Assembly (NCBI RefSeq): GCF_019059575.1
Contig: NW_024883098.1
Span: 62,001 to 126,000 of the forward strand
Length of the DNA stretch: 64,000 bases
Origin: Amphibalanus amphitrite
Taxonomy: Eukaryota; Arthropoda; Thecostraca; Balanomorpha; Balanidae
Reading direction: 5' to 3'
Under the pieces are notes generated by a model, which was not told the DNA's origin, ran no database searches, and saw only the letters and a program-made list of their open reading frames with translations. Shown here piece by piece: positions 14,501 through 24,600 of this stretch. The position numbers and the translations under genes were made by a program. Each line of letters opens with the position of its first letter. Positions within the stretch are counted from its first letter, which is position 1.

Positions 14501-17500
14501 CTGCAGCCCGCCTGCTGCCGACGAAGTAGCCCGCCTGCTGCGGACGAAACAGCCCGCCTACTGCGGCCCGAGCCGGCTGCCTGCTGTCTGCTGCCGCCTG
14601 CTGCCGGCTGCCTGCCCTCTGCCGGCTGCTTGCCCGCTGCCAGCAGCCCGCCAGCTGCATGCCGCCTGCCTGCTGTCTGCTGCTGCCCGCTGCCGGCTGC
14701 CTGCCCGCTGCCGGCTGCTTGCCCGCTGCCAGCAGCCCGCCAGCTGCATGCCGCCTGCCTGCGGTCTGCTGCTGCCCGCTGCCGGCTGCTTGCCCGCTGC
14801 CAGCAGCCCGCCTACTGCGGCCCGAACCGGCTGCCTGATGTCTGCTGCCGCCCGCTGCCGGCTGCCTGCCCTCTGCGGGCTGCTTGCCCGCTGCCAGCAG
14901 CCCGTCTGCTGCGGCCCGAAGCTGCTGCCGGCTGCCTGCCTGCTGTCTGCTGCTGCTGCTGCTGCTGCCGGCTGCTTGCCCGCTGCCAGCAGCCCGCCTA
15001 CTGCGGCCCGAAACGGCTGCCTGCTGTCTGCTGCCGCCCGCTGCCGGCGGCCTGCCCTCTGCAGGCTGCTTGCCCGCTGCCAGCAGCGCGCCTGCTGCGG
15101 CCCGAAGCTGCCGAGTACCGTCCACTGCCGGCTGCATTGCCTGCCCGCTGCCGGCTGCTTGCCCGCTGCCAGCAGCCCGCCCGCTGCGGCCCGAGGCTGC
15201 TGCAGGCTGCCTGCCTGCTGTCTGCTGCTGCCTGCTGCCGGCTGCTTGCCCGCTGCCAGCAGCCCGCCTGCTGCGGCCCGAAGCTGCTGCACCGGCTGCC
15301 TGCTGTCTGCTGCTGCCCGCTGCCGGCTGCTTACCCGCTGCCAGCAGCCCGCCTACTGCGGCCCGAACCAGCTGCCTGCTGTCTGCTGCCGCCCGCTGCC
15401 GGCTGCCTGCCCTCTGCAGGCTGCTTGCCCGCTGCCAGCAGCCCGCCTGCTGCGGCCCGAAGCTGCTGCCGGCTGCCTGCTGTCTGCTGCTACCCGCTGC
15501 CGGCTGCCTGCCCGCTGCCGGCTGCCTGCCCGCTGCCTGCCGGCTGCCGGCTGCTTGCCCGCTGCCAGAAGCCCGCCTGCTGCGGCCCGAAGCTGCTGCA
15601 CCGGCTGCCTGCTGTCTGCTGCCGCCCGCTGCCGCAGAGCAGGGAATGCCGCCCCAGAGGTGGCCGAACGCTGCTACTCTCATGCATCTGAATGTCTGAT
15701 CTGAGTATATGTTTGATGTCTGTAAACATGTCTAATGTGTGTATGACTTGCTGTTGCTCCGCTTGAAGGCTGCTCCGTATCCCTGCTACTATGTTATCGC
15801 GATCTGTGCATTTCGGAACGTCTTAGTCTGTCGATTGTAAGGCTTTACTAAAGACCCCCTCCCCGGAAGTAAGGGGATTTAACCCACCTTGCGGAGAAGG
15901 GGGTATTTATGTAAAGCCCGCGCCTGTAGGAATAGGTTTTCCTGGTCGACGGGCGCCGCGTCGGAACGCGAGGCTGGCTTTCACCTCGGGCGGGCTGACC
16001 GTTCCGACTCCCACCTCGAGCTGGGTTATAACGGGTGAGCACCGGCCGATCGGGGCTCTCGTGTGGTGGCTTCGCTCGAGGTAGGTGTCCCGCTGACCCG
16101 GAGGATGGGGCTTTGTGCTCACCCCGCCTCCCTAGCTAGGCTAGGAGCAAGGTAAAGTAAATGTGTAGATTGCGCGTGTTAGGGTATGTTAGGCTAATCT
16201 GCGCGTTTATTCTGAGGCGACGTAATTTCCCGTAGACGTACATTCCCGAGCAGTCTTGTTTCATTCTTTGGCGTTATACTTGTTTTATGTAAATAATAAC
16301 GGAGCAGAAATCTTTATCTTGTTTGGCAGAGGGAGACATTCGAGACGAGAGACGAAAGACGGAGATAATGAATGAGTCACGGAGTTTAAACATTAACGTA
16401 ACGTAAATGTAATAATAACGTAACTTGCAATTAAGACGGTGTAATGCACACCGCAACCCACGAGGGTGCGCGACCCAACCGTGTGTGCACAAAGGTGATG
16501 CATTCCCTGTCCACCGGATGCCTAAGTAAAGTAAAGATAATAGTTGGACCACCACGGCTGGGTGGCAGACGGCTGTTGGAGGATTGCACGGGTGTCGGCG
16601 GTAGCGCTGCCGCTGGCATCACGGGTACATTACAACGTGATAGTGACACCAGGGCTTTTAGTGTTAAAGCTTTTTAAACGGATACGGACTGTTACACACA
16701 ATGTGTTGCAATTCATTTCCCAAGAGCTTCTTTTCTTCACGTCACATTTGTTCCGTTTGTTTCTACGACGAAGCAGACACCCTCTCTTGTTCCATACGGC
16801 TGTCCCTCTGTTCGTGGCTCCACTGACCCTCCCCCCCCCCCCCCTCCCCGTATGGCGCCTACAGGAGAACTACGACCCGTGGTTTGTCGACCACGTGTAC
16901 TCGTGTCAGGAGGTTACCTACACTGAGCTGAAGGCCCGCCAGATCGGCCACAAGGACTGCGTCCGGATACAGTACGTCACCAAGGACGGCTTCAAGAGGA
17001 CCGCCAAGATGCTGGGACTCATGGACGACCTGAAGGTAGGTGGATTTCACAGACCAGCTGACTGCAGATTGCAGAGATCGGGCTTATGAGAGGTTGTGCC
17101 ACGGTACTGCGGAAATCATGCAGTGACACTGCATGATTTCCGCAGTTTCCGCAGTCCCTACTGTGTCCTGGCCATAGTTTGTAATTACATAATATCTGGT
17201 CGAATCGCATGTTGGATCTCTTTGATGTGTTGCATGTTGTCACATTGTTTCTTCTGAACATAATAAATAATTTTTAGAAAATACGATCTCATATTTCCAT
17301 GCCTCTCTGTGGGGACAGTCGCCAGACTGATCGCACATTTGCGAGTTGCGTGTCTTGCGGCGCAGTATATGAGCAGGCGCTGACTACTACTGCCATCTGG
17401 TGACGGAAATGTAGGCTGAGCTTCGCGGTACTTCATTCTGTCTTGAAGAGCTACGTTGGACTAGCGCATTACTACTTGTTGACTCGCGAACCTTTCCGCC

Positions 17501-17661
17501 CTATGTCTCACCGCCTCGCCCCCCCCCCCCCCCTCGTCCTTCTGCAGTCGGGCGTGCCACGCACCGGGTACCGGGGAGTGGTCAGTTTCATGTACGAGGA
17601 CCGGCGGGTATACCTGGCACCCCGACCCGACTGGACCAAATACGACCTCACATGGAGCTAG
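2530..17661 (+). CDS. MGAT1: Alpha-1,3-mannosyl-glycoprotein 2-beta-N-acetylglucosaminyltransferase (GnT-I), nine exons
   Basis: This Golgi type II enzyme adds the first GlcNAc to the Man5 N-glycan, opening hybrid and complex N-glycan synthesis. Exons: 2530-2802, 3340-3451, 5896-6140, 6356-6599, 6907-7030, 7362-7466, 7891-7981, 16865-17035, 17548-17661. All borders are GT-AG and all phases agree, giving 492 residues (about 445 in mammals). Exon 2 is a coiled-coil stem. Exon 3 starts the GT13 domain ([15 protein letters not shown]). Exon 4 holds the metal-binding EDD motif (residues 256-258, [12 protein letters not shown]). Exon 5 has DFFPGLGW, and exon 6 has WDDWM, whose first Asp (336) aligns with the catalytic base of the rabbit enzyme. 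The protein ends at TAG after DLTWS. Odd points: exon 1 encodes two hydrophobic stretches (about 22-42 and 66-82) rather than one anchor, so the start is the least certain part, and intron 7 contains a retrotransposon. Intron 2 (2.4 kb) holds nothing recognised. Confidence 0.95.
8028..8752 (+). repeat. 5' long terminal repeat
   Basis: It begins TGTAAAGCCC and ends ACATTACA. It is the same length as the downstream copy and I see no mismatch when reading the two side by side. A TTATAA word near 8144 could serve as a TATA element, but no AATAAA is visible. Confidence 0.92.
8760..8780 (+). other. Primer-binding site for tRNA-Gly(GCC)
   Basis: Seven bases after the 5' LTR, the sequence starts TGGTGCATCGGCC and continues for 21 bases complementary to the 3' end of arthropod tRNA-Gly(GCC) including its CCA, as I recall that tRNA. 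The position and leading TGG are as expected for minus-strand priming. Confidence 0.88.
8806..9175 (+). repeat. Tandem duplication in the retrotransposon leader
   Basis: Two imperfect copies begin AAGTCGGCAG at 8806 and 8999, a period of about 193 bp. Each contains GAGAAGCCCGTAA-type motifs (two per unit) and a CTATATAAG word. Its place just after the primer site is where packaging or dimerisation signals lie in LTR elements; that role is only an inference. Confidence 0.7.
11397..11610 (+). repeat. 112-bp tandem duplication inside the LTR element
   Basis: Two diverged copies start near 11398 and 11510, sharing CTCAGTTTAGGCGGAA and, further on, CAGCATGATCATACCG or TAGCATGATCATACCG. No coding content is visible. 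Confidence 0.7.
12856..13431. repeat. 44-bp minisatellite inside the LTR element
   Basis: About a dozen copies of a purine-rich 44-bp unit containing GTAGCAGCAGATGATGCCGT and GGAAGTGAACAGAA. Because 44 is not a multiple of three and the unit lacks stops on the minus strand, reading that strand cycles through all three frames and gives a long artificial frame with a 44-residue repeat. A looser array of related GTAGCAGAG units lies upstream from about 12280. Confidence 0.9.
14200..15640. repeat. CTG/CCG-rich tandem array inside the LTR element
   Basis: Very GC-rich, pyrimidine-biased DNA built of variable units such as CTGCCAGCAGCCCGCCTG and CTGCGGCCCGAAGCTGCTGC, with (CTG)6 near 14950. It lacks stops in several frames on both strands, which gives long Cys/Pro/Ala or Gly/Gln/Ala frames that look like by-products of the repeat rather than proteins. 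Confidence 0.88.
15893..15903 (+). other. Polypurine tract
   Basis: GGAGAAGGGGG sits six bases before the 3' LTR, the expected place for the plus-strand primer of reverse transcription. Confidence 0.75.
15910..16634 (+). repeat. 3' long terminal repeat
   Basis: This is the second copy of the 725-bp LTR, exactly 7882 bp downstream of the first. It is followed at once by ACGT, the second copy of the target duplication. Confidence 0.92.
17106..17146. repeat. Perfect 20-bp palindrome with one-base centre
   Basis: ACTGCGGAAATCATGCAGTG, a single A, then its exact reverse complement, in MGAT1 intron 8. There is no obvious target duplication. Confidence 0.85.
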
Positions 17662-18764
17662 CGCCGGCACCGCCGCCCGCCCCGCCCGCCGCCGTCCGAG
17701 ACGCAGTCGCCTCACTCGCCGCCGATGGAGACAAATCCTGCGCAGATGTGTCTGTTGTCCAGCCTGCCGTCTCCGAGGCTAACTGTGATAGACGGAGGAC
17801 GTCGCCCGGTGTCAGCGTGGGCCGGTCGCTGCGCTCCTGTGATACGCAGCTGCCGGGAAGTGCTCTGTGATAGCCGAGCTGCTGCAGTGCAGTGATCGGT
17901 GAACTGTGCAGTGCAGGGAGAGTGGGAGGTCGCTGGAGCGCCTCTGCAGGGCTGGACGTCGGTAGCCCGTGAGAATAGACTCCGCCCTGGACAGAAGTAT
18001 TAAACACCTCTGGCTGGTGGTTATTGTTGATGGGACTGAGAGTGTCGTTTGTTGTTAATGCACTGCGGTGTAGATTTGTAGTTAACCGACGGCGTTGGGT
18101 GCGCCGGTGTTGTGATTTTGGGGTGCGGTGTCGGGCGGGTGTTTTACCAAAGCAGTGACGTCGAGCCGGGAGGGACTCTGAAGGGACTGAAGGTAGTGCT
18201 CGTACCGCAGCCTTCGTGTGGACGCTGCGACGTGTTACGGAGTCGCGCCACATCGACACGGGCGTCGTCTGTGAATCTCTCAGCGCGGAGATCCGCGTCA
18301 AAAATGAATTATATGAACTCGCCCACTGCATGGTGCTCTTCAGAAGCTGTTACGTGGTGGCGTGCGTTTACGGTTTGAGAGTTTTTCCTATATTCTCTAT
18401 GAAAAGCGTTATCTGCCGAGTGCTACCACCTGCGATGAATTCGTAACTGCATTGTTAAAACAGTGTTGTCCTCAGAAGAGTCTCCAGAATTGTTATGCTA
18501 GTGCTTTGCTTAGCACTCTCCAGAATAGAGTCCATTTTAGCCAATATGTACTAGTATGACCTCCGATATATCCATATGGCTCACACGTTTACCACTTAAC
18601 ATGTATCATAAACAGGCTCTTCCAGCAGTTTGTCGCACATTATACTTGTGCTGGCCCATGACGAATCTACCTGTGCAATTGCGCATAGTGTGTGCTCCAC
18701 AGAATATTAAGTGCTTTAGTGAGCAAAACTGTCGTAAACCGAGCGTGCCCGGCTGCCAGACGCT
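17662..18764 (+). other. MGAT1 3' flank and spacer
   Basis: The first few hundred bases are the likely MGAT1 3' untranslated region, with a candidate poly(A) signal described separately. The rest shows no gene or repeat that I recognise. Confidence 0.45.
17999..18004 (+). terminator. Candidate MGAT1 poly(A) signal (ATTAAA)
   Basis: ATTAAA lies about 340 bases after the stop and is followed by a GT-rich stretch. It is the common variant of AATAAA; no canonical signal is nearer. Confidence 0.4.
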
Positions 18765-18866
18765 GATTGGCTGCCGCGTCTGTGACGTCACGGGTGCTAA
18801 GGACAGCTAGTCTCGTCAGTCTCGAGAGGACACACTCTGGTCTGCGGTTAGGAGTCTCGGCACACG
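18765..18866 (+). promoter_or_regulatory. Promoter-like patch with CCAAT and CRE words
   Basis: GATTGGCTG (a CCAAT box on the minus strand) is followed within 20 bases by TGACGTCA, a full cAMP-response element, and then a TCAGT initiator-like word near 18819. This cluster just before an ATG looks like a core promoter. Which transcript it drives is open: the frame at 18867, or a leader exon of NDUFA7. Confidence 0.45.
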
Positions 18867-19052
18867 ATGGCTGGGGCACGCGCGACGCGTGTGTGCGGAG
18901 TGCTGAAACTCAGCGAGGTTGTGGTGCTTGCTCTCGTCTGGTCTGGTATGGCTAGGTCCACGGATATTTGTCACAAAAGTGGTGGATGTTTTCTGGCACA
19001 GTACGAGTATGCAACGTGTTTGTTTTGTTTTGAGGTAATTGGAAATACAAGG
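18867..19052 (+). CDS. Possible first exon of an unrecognised membrane protein
   Basis: An ATG opens about 62 residues ending at a strong donor, GG|GTAAGTGA, near 19052 (a weaker GAG|GTAATT lies upstream). Residues 10-28 (VCGVLKLSEVVVLALVWSG) look like the first membrane segment of a four-helix protein such as the MARVEL type; that is resemblance only. I could not find matching downstream exons. Splicing to the acceptor at 21635 would end the frame after a few codons, in which case this would be an upstream frame in an NDUFA7 leader. Confidence 0.3.
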
Positions 19053-19472
19053 GTAAGTGATGGATTTGGCCTCTGTCCGCTTGTCAAAGTATGAATTGAT
19101 GTTCTTCGAACCTCGTCCACTTGAAATTTTTGGTCAAGTTGAAGCTGTTTTTTATTGTTTGAACTACGATTTCTAAATGAACGCAGCGGGGAACAGGAAT
19201 CGCCAATGAAATCAACAACCACGATACACCTCCGTCAGATAGGGATCGGTGCAGAGATGAGTACCTATAGCTGTTTCTATTTACTCGAGCATTAGGTACG
19301 CGTGACGTGACTGCACTTGCAGCCGTCGCCGATTGTAGTTTTCACTTTTCAAAATCGTGCTCTCAGCTCTGTTGCTATCATAGCCATTATACATATGTCA
19401 TATCATAGCCATTGTATGTAGGTATAGGAATCTGTCATATGCCATAGCCATTGTATGTATAGGAATCTTGGG

Positions 19473-21037
19473 CAGGGTTACTTTTAAAGGGGGGGAAGAG
19501 GGGAATTTCCCCCCTTCGAAAATTCCGCTCCCCCTTTCAAATCGTGTCTGAACGGCTAGGGAGGGAAGGGGGAATTTCCCCCTTTCAAATTTATTTTGGA
19601 GCCCATTTTCAATCAATTCGCTATTCAGATTCTATAGTCATCGTTAATCAGATTCTCGTCATCAATCAACGTTGCTGGCGTTAAGATAATTATTAATTTT
19701 CAATTTTCGGTTCCATCCAACCATTTTACGTTCAGTGCAGCAGGAACTCCAGATTTGACCCGATACCGATCGGATAGTCGGTGGGACCGTCTCTTGTCTT
19801 GTCTCTTCCGTCTTTTCGCAATCACTGACATATCGGTACAGGCGTCGGCGTAGAAACCGGCGGGGGACGGGATTACCTCTCCGAACCAAGGGTGGATACA
19901 GGGGGAGGGGGGCAATGGGCCATGGCCCCTCCTTTGACGCAAAAAGAAGGTGACCCCCTTTTGGACCCCCTTTTATATTCTGTGTTCTTTCTCAGAAACG
20001 ACCCATTTATTCACGATTATTTTCACTTTTTCATCGACGCCAAGGCCAGACATCTAAAATTTTTGTCCCAATATGACAATGGCCGTGTTTAACCATCCTC
20101 CAAACCGGAATCATTGAAGGAAAAACAACGTTATTTTTGTCCCATAGGCATCAAAGCTTTGAGTAATAAATGACTTTTCTCTTTATGCAGCATTCACGTT
20201 CATCTGCTTTGCATGCAGAGCAGGGCGCAAAAAAAGTACCTCATCACAGCCGGCTTTCCCAATGGAACTTTCACTGCTCACTAATACTAATAGTAATAAT
20301 TCAAGTTTTGTGCTTCATTAGTTTTTGTTCGGATATCACTGCCCACCTTGTAGTTGTAGAGGTTGCAGTTTTGTAGCGCCGTCGTTTCTCTACATACACG
20401 ACCACACAAAGAACTTTGGAATTGCTCGTTAACTGTAGCTTTTGTGAGCGTTTAAGAATTTCATGTTTTTTGCCCATTTTTGCTCGAACAGTTTGACATC
20501 AATTACTCCTGACCTAAGGTGACCTAAGACTTGAAATTTTGTGCGAAGGTTTCAAATTGATGCCCGGTAAGGTACTAAAAATTTGGCGGCGCTGCGCGCC
20601 GCCGTTTTTCGCTTTTCAAGAAAACCCACATGGGGGCCAAAATGACCTCCAATCAGGGCGCGGATTAACCTCTCTCTTTAGAAAGGCGTTACTTAATGTT
20701 TGGCCGGGGTATACCTACTAGTTATTGATACCACTGATAGGTTGATACTACTGATTGGCATTTGCAAGGGCGCAGTCAAGTTGGGACTTCCCCCGCCCCT
20801 TACAGCCAAGGTAGGTGCGTATATTTTTTAGCAAAATTATTTTTTGGCAACCTTCCAAAATAAAGTGGCTGAAACCCGAGGAAAGAATAGGATTTGGGGG
20901 TAGGTAAGGTTCTGCGGGCTCCATCCTAACGAAAAACCTAATGGTATTGCCGCCCACCCCCCTTTCAGATGCCCCTGGATCCGCCTTTGCCCCGAACTTT
21001 ATTCCCCCTCTCAACTTTTCCTGTAAAAGTAACCCTG
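19473..21037. mobile_element. hAT-type non-autonomous DNA transposon
   Basis: Terminal inverted repeats CAGGGTTACTTTTA and TAAAAGTAACCCTG are flanked by an exact 8-bp duplication, ATCTTGGG (19465-19472 and 21038-21045). The CAGGG end and 8-bp duplication are hAT hallmarks. The inside (1.57 kb) has no transposase frame and several low-complexity G/C runs. Confidence 0.85.
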
Positions 21038-21654
21038 ATCTTGGGCCACTGTAATCTGTATGCCCACCTGCCATGCTACAAAGAGGATGAGTGCTGCTGT
21101 TTTTTCGTGAGAGATGTGAGCTTTACTAAAGTCCATCATTGATATTTTGTATTTTTGGACAATGGGCATTGGGCATGACGCGCTAAGTCGTTGAACGATT
21201 CTGATTTCTAATAGCACGGTTTTTGGTTCGTGGGAAGAATCCTTTAAAGTTGGTAGCAATTTGGAAGTTTTCGTATCGTTGCGAAAACGGCGCTTTATAG
21301 ACGTAATAGTTTTGATAAGTTTGGCTGTAATTATTTATTTTGCTTTGTTTTTTGGGGGTAGGTTGATGTTTTTCTCGTTTGTTTTTTACTAAAAAATTAA
21401 TTACACAATTACACACTTAATAAGCTGCATTTAATATGCATATCATATATTTTAGTTAAGTTTTGCTTGTGATAAGGAGTAAGGATATTCGGTAACGGCT
21501 GGTTAGATGGTTTCAGGTAATTTCATTTTGTTATATTATGACGTGTGTTTAGTTATGTTAAATTAAGTTTTTATATGGAGTATATTTTTTAAGAACTACA
21601 GCTCCTTTACTTACATGTATTACTTTCTTTTTCAGGCCAAAGTAAGCCGAGATC
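21038..21654 (+). other. Upstream flank of NDUFA7
   Basis: AT-rich DNA without a recognisable gene. It ends in a pyrimidine tract and TTTTTCAG at about 21635, a good 3' splice site 19 bases before the NDUFA7 ATG, which implies a non-coding leader exon further upstream. Confidence 0.45.
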
Positions 21655-24600
21655 ATGCCTCCCAGGCCACGTGTTGAACACAGAGACATCTCGCCCATCA
21701 TGCAGATGTTGAGAAATGCGCTGCTGGGGGTAAGTTTTCTCATTCTCTGATTCAAATATCATTTTTTAAATTATTTTCTTGAAGTGGTTAGGCTTTCAGT
21801 TTCAGCCCTAAATATGTCATATACCTACGGGGAGAAAGTACCTAACCAGGAAACAACTACAAGTGGTTATACATTGGCTGTTGTCACAGTGTCTACTGTC
21901 TGTCACATTGTAGGTATCAAGTCATTAAAGCTTCCAATGTGCATGAACTCAGCTAGATAAAATGGACTTTGGTAGGTATGGAAGGCCTTCAGTTGAAATG
22001 GTAGGGTGCAGACTGCAGATGATGGCAGTGAATTATAAGAAACTACCAATGATATATTTAGAGCATCTTGTTTTGACAAAAAAGATACTAAAGAAGCATA
22101 TTTTACTATTTGTTCTTATTGCCTATCAGCCTAAAGGTAGTGTGCCACCTTTGAAAGATTTCCCATTTTATTTTTCCTAGGATAAGAAGCTTCTGTTTTT
22201 ACCTAATATCGCAAAAAAAAATCAAAAATGGGCCTGGAAAGTGGAATAGTGCCTTTTTCGCCTAAAAGTTTATCGGTTTTTCGATATGTATAACAATTGT
22301 AGTGGGCTGACCTGCAAACAGGCGTCGGCAACAATCGCGAATGCGGCGCACATGTGACAATAAGCAAAGGTCATTATAGAGTTACGACGTACGGGAATGA
22401 GTTATCAGCTGTCTAATCGTAGACAACACAATGTAAGCCTGTATTGGTATTGTTTCTTTTATTTGGCTGTCGAACATTATTTATGGTTTGAAATATGATT
22501 TTATGTAAAATAATTGATATGAAAAAGCCGTCTCTTAAGTTATGACCCCATTTCACCACACGCAAGTGGCAGAAATGACAATGATCAGCTGACGCATTTT
22601 TCTTGGCCGAAGTCAGAGCGCGCGGCCTGACGCACCACCACCGCACCACAAAGTATGAGCAGAAGCCGCGCCCAAAGCCAGGGCCCCGGTAACGTGAGGT
22701 AGCCGAGTCGGGGCAGCGTGCGCTGACCCAAGCCGGGGCCGCAGCTTTGGGCGCGGTCTACCGCATCCCCGCGGGCAGCCCCGGGCTATCACATGACACC
22801 GGGAGGACGCGCGGCCCCGGCTTGGGTCAGCGCACGCTGCCCCGACTCGGCTACCTCACGTTACCGGGGCCCTGGCTTTGGGCGCGGTCTACCGCACCAC
22901 CTAACAGGCGTGTTCGAAACCGCAGGAGATGATGATGAACGGGTTTATCGAAACTTGATTGGATGAGCATATCGGTAATAGCGATTTCAGTGTGTGCATT
23001 TATTGTTCATAGTGGTGTGAAATGTGGTTGGGGTACGACCGACAACCCGTCGGGGCGAATTTCGCACTGGGGTACTCAAAATTTGAAGAATTTAAGACGT
23101 TTCCATGAGTTTTGAAGGTATGGATAAGTTCTAAAAATCCGGTTCTCCTTATCTGGGCCATGAACTCCATACGGCCCAGGAAAGCTGGCACACTACCTTT
23201 AACCCTCGCCGGCACAGGCCAGGCCCCCCAGGCCCCTGGTCGAGCTAGAGCTTCGCGGAAAAAACGAGCGTGTTGCCCGTCACGAGAGGAAGCCGATGAT
23301 ACCCAATTTTAAGGTCCTAGGTCATCGGGTGACCTTCCAGGTCAGGTCAATGACCCGAAAACCGGGAAAATCGGGACCTGTTAGAAAGTCGTAAAGTGTG
23401 GCTGTCATGTGGTTTTCCGGGGTGCTGATCACGAATATCGTGTTAGTTTTGATCAGAGATGATGTCTTGAAGCATTTAGACCAGATCGGGTCAGGTCAGG
23501 TCAGGTCAACCGGTAGGGGTTGTGACGGGTATTCGTAATACGTGTCAACCGCCTCTGACAGCTTCGTAACATGTTACGAAGGCACCAAAACTACTTCGTA
23601 AATGTTCAAATGGTTGCTAAATTCGAATTCAGCTCCAAAAACTAGCCTAGAAACAAGTAAAACTCGAAAAAGTGAACCGAGGTCACCCGAGGTCACCAAA
23701 GGTCAATGACCTGACCTGACCTTCAGGTGACCTTGACACCCACCCTTATGTATGGGAGCAGCATCAAATCACATGTTTGAACGTTTGAAACCACGAGAAG
23801 GTTGCAAACGCGCGGCTAATGCGAGCCGACATACGCCGAATCGCGATTCCGGCCAAACATGGTCTCGCAAAAGAGGTCACAGGTCAAGGTCATTTGGGTC
23901 AGGGTCATGAAATTTTCAGGGTAGGTGTCAAATTGATCAATGCGAGGGTACTGAAAGTTTCGTCGCGATCGGCCGCTTTTTACGCGAGTTATTCGCGAAA
24001 AACCTTGGGGGGGGGGTTGCATCACCCCCCCCCCCCCCTGTGCCGGCGAGGTTTAATTTAACTTCAACTTAGCATTCCAAATTTCTGATGTATTATTGAG
24101 ACAGGGCAGAAACAGTGAGCTCATCAGCATAGGCGGCGGAACGGGGAGGGCACCGAGGCACTGTGCCCCCTTTGATTTTGGCATTTTAACATTAGCCCTA
24201 TGGGCGTTGCATGGAAAGAATGGGACCAAAATTTGGCAGTGCCCCCCCCCCCTTAATTGAAGGTGTTCCGCCGCTACTGCTCATCAGTCATGCTTCTCAA
24301 TTTTATTATCAAGCATTAAAACACTATTGAGAAGCCATCTCCATTCACTCTCCAGTAGGTATGCTGTTTTACTCCAAGTTTCCCTCTACTCCCACCCCAA
24401 ATCCCAAATGACTCACTGCCACCACCGCCGTGCAGCGGAAGGCCACGCCGGCGGTGCGGTTCCCCGACTCGCAGGCTGTGGCGCCGCGCACGCAGCCGCC
24501 GCCCGAGCTGCCCGACGGGCCTTTCCACAAGCTCAGTGCCAACTACTACTTCACTCGGGACGCGCGCCGTGAGGTGCTGCCGCCGGTGCTGCTCGCCGAG

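Larger units (their letters stand above)
8028..16634 (+). mobile_element. Non-autonomous LTR retrotransposon (LARD-like) in MGAT1 intron 7
   Basis: Two 725-bp direct repeats, each starting TG and ending CA, bound a 7.16 kb internal region. The host sequence ACGT is duplicated at 8024-8027 and 16635-16638, a 4-bp target duplication. A tRNA primer site follows the 5' LTR and a polypurine tract precedes the 3' LTR, so the element lies in the same direction as MGAT1. The inside has no gag, protease, reverse transcriptase or integrase: it runs from a duplicated leader through AT-rich DNA (about 9180-10750) to purine-rich and CTG/CCG-rich tandem arrays. It must have been moved by enzymes of another element. 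By eye the LTRs are identical, so insertion was recent. Without it the intron would be about 270 bp, in line with its neighbours. The superfamily is unresolved; a 4-bp duplication would suit Gypsy-like elements. Confidence 0.9.
23199..24056 (+). mobile_element. TTAA-flanked DNA transposon, copy A (piggyBac-like ends)
   Basis: TTAA followed by CCCTCGCCGGCACAGG at the left is mirrored by CCTGTGCCGGCGAGG and TTAA at the right. A TTAA target and CCCT ends are typical of piggyBac-like elements. The 0.86 kb inside has no transposase. It is dense in GGTCA/TGACC words and has a long C tract near the right end. Copies B and C elsewhere in this window are in the opposite orientation. Confidence 0.82.

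Noticed and set aside
14418..15691. Open frames of up to 421 codons on both strands, rich in Cys/Pro/Ala or Gly/Gln/Ala
   Set aside because: Overlapping frames on both strands of a CTG/CCG repeat with no stops are a composition effect, not genes.
22660..22890. Possible tRNA or 5S gene
   Set aside because: The GC-rich block is a simple perfect hairpin; no cloverleaf, A/B box order or terminator is visible.
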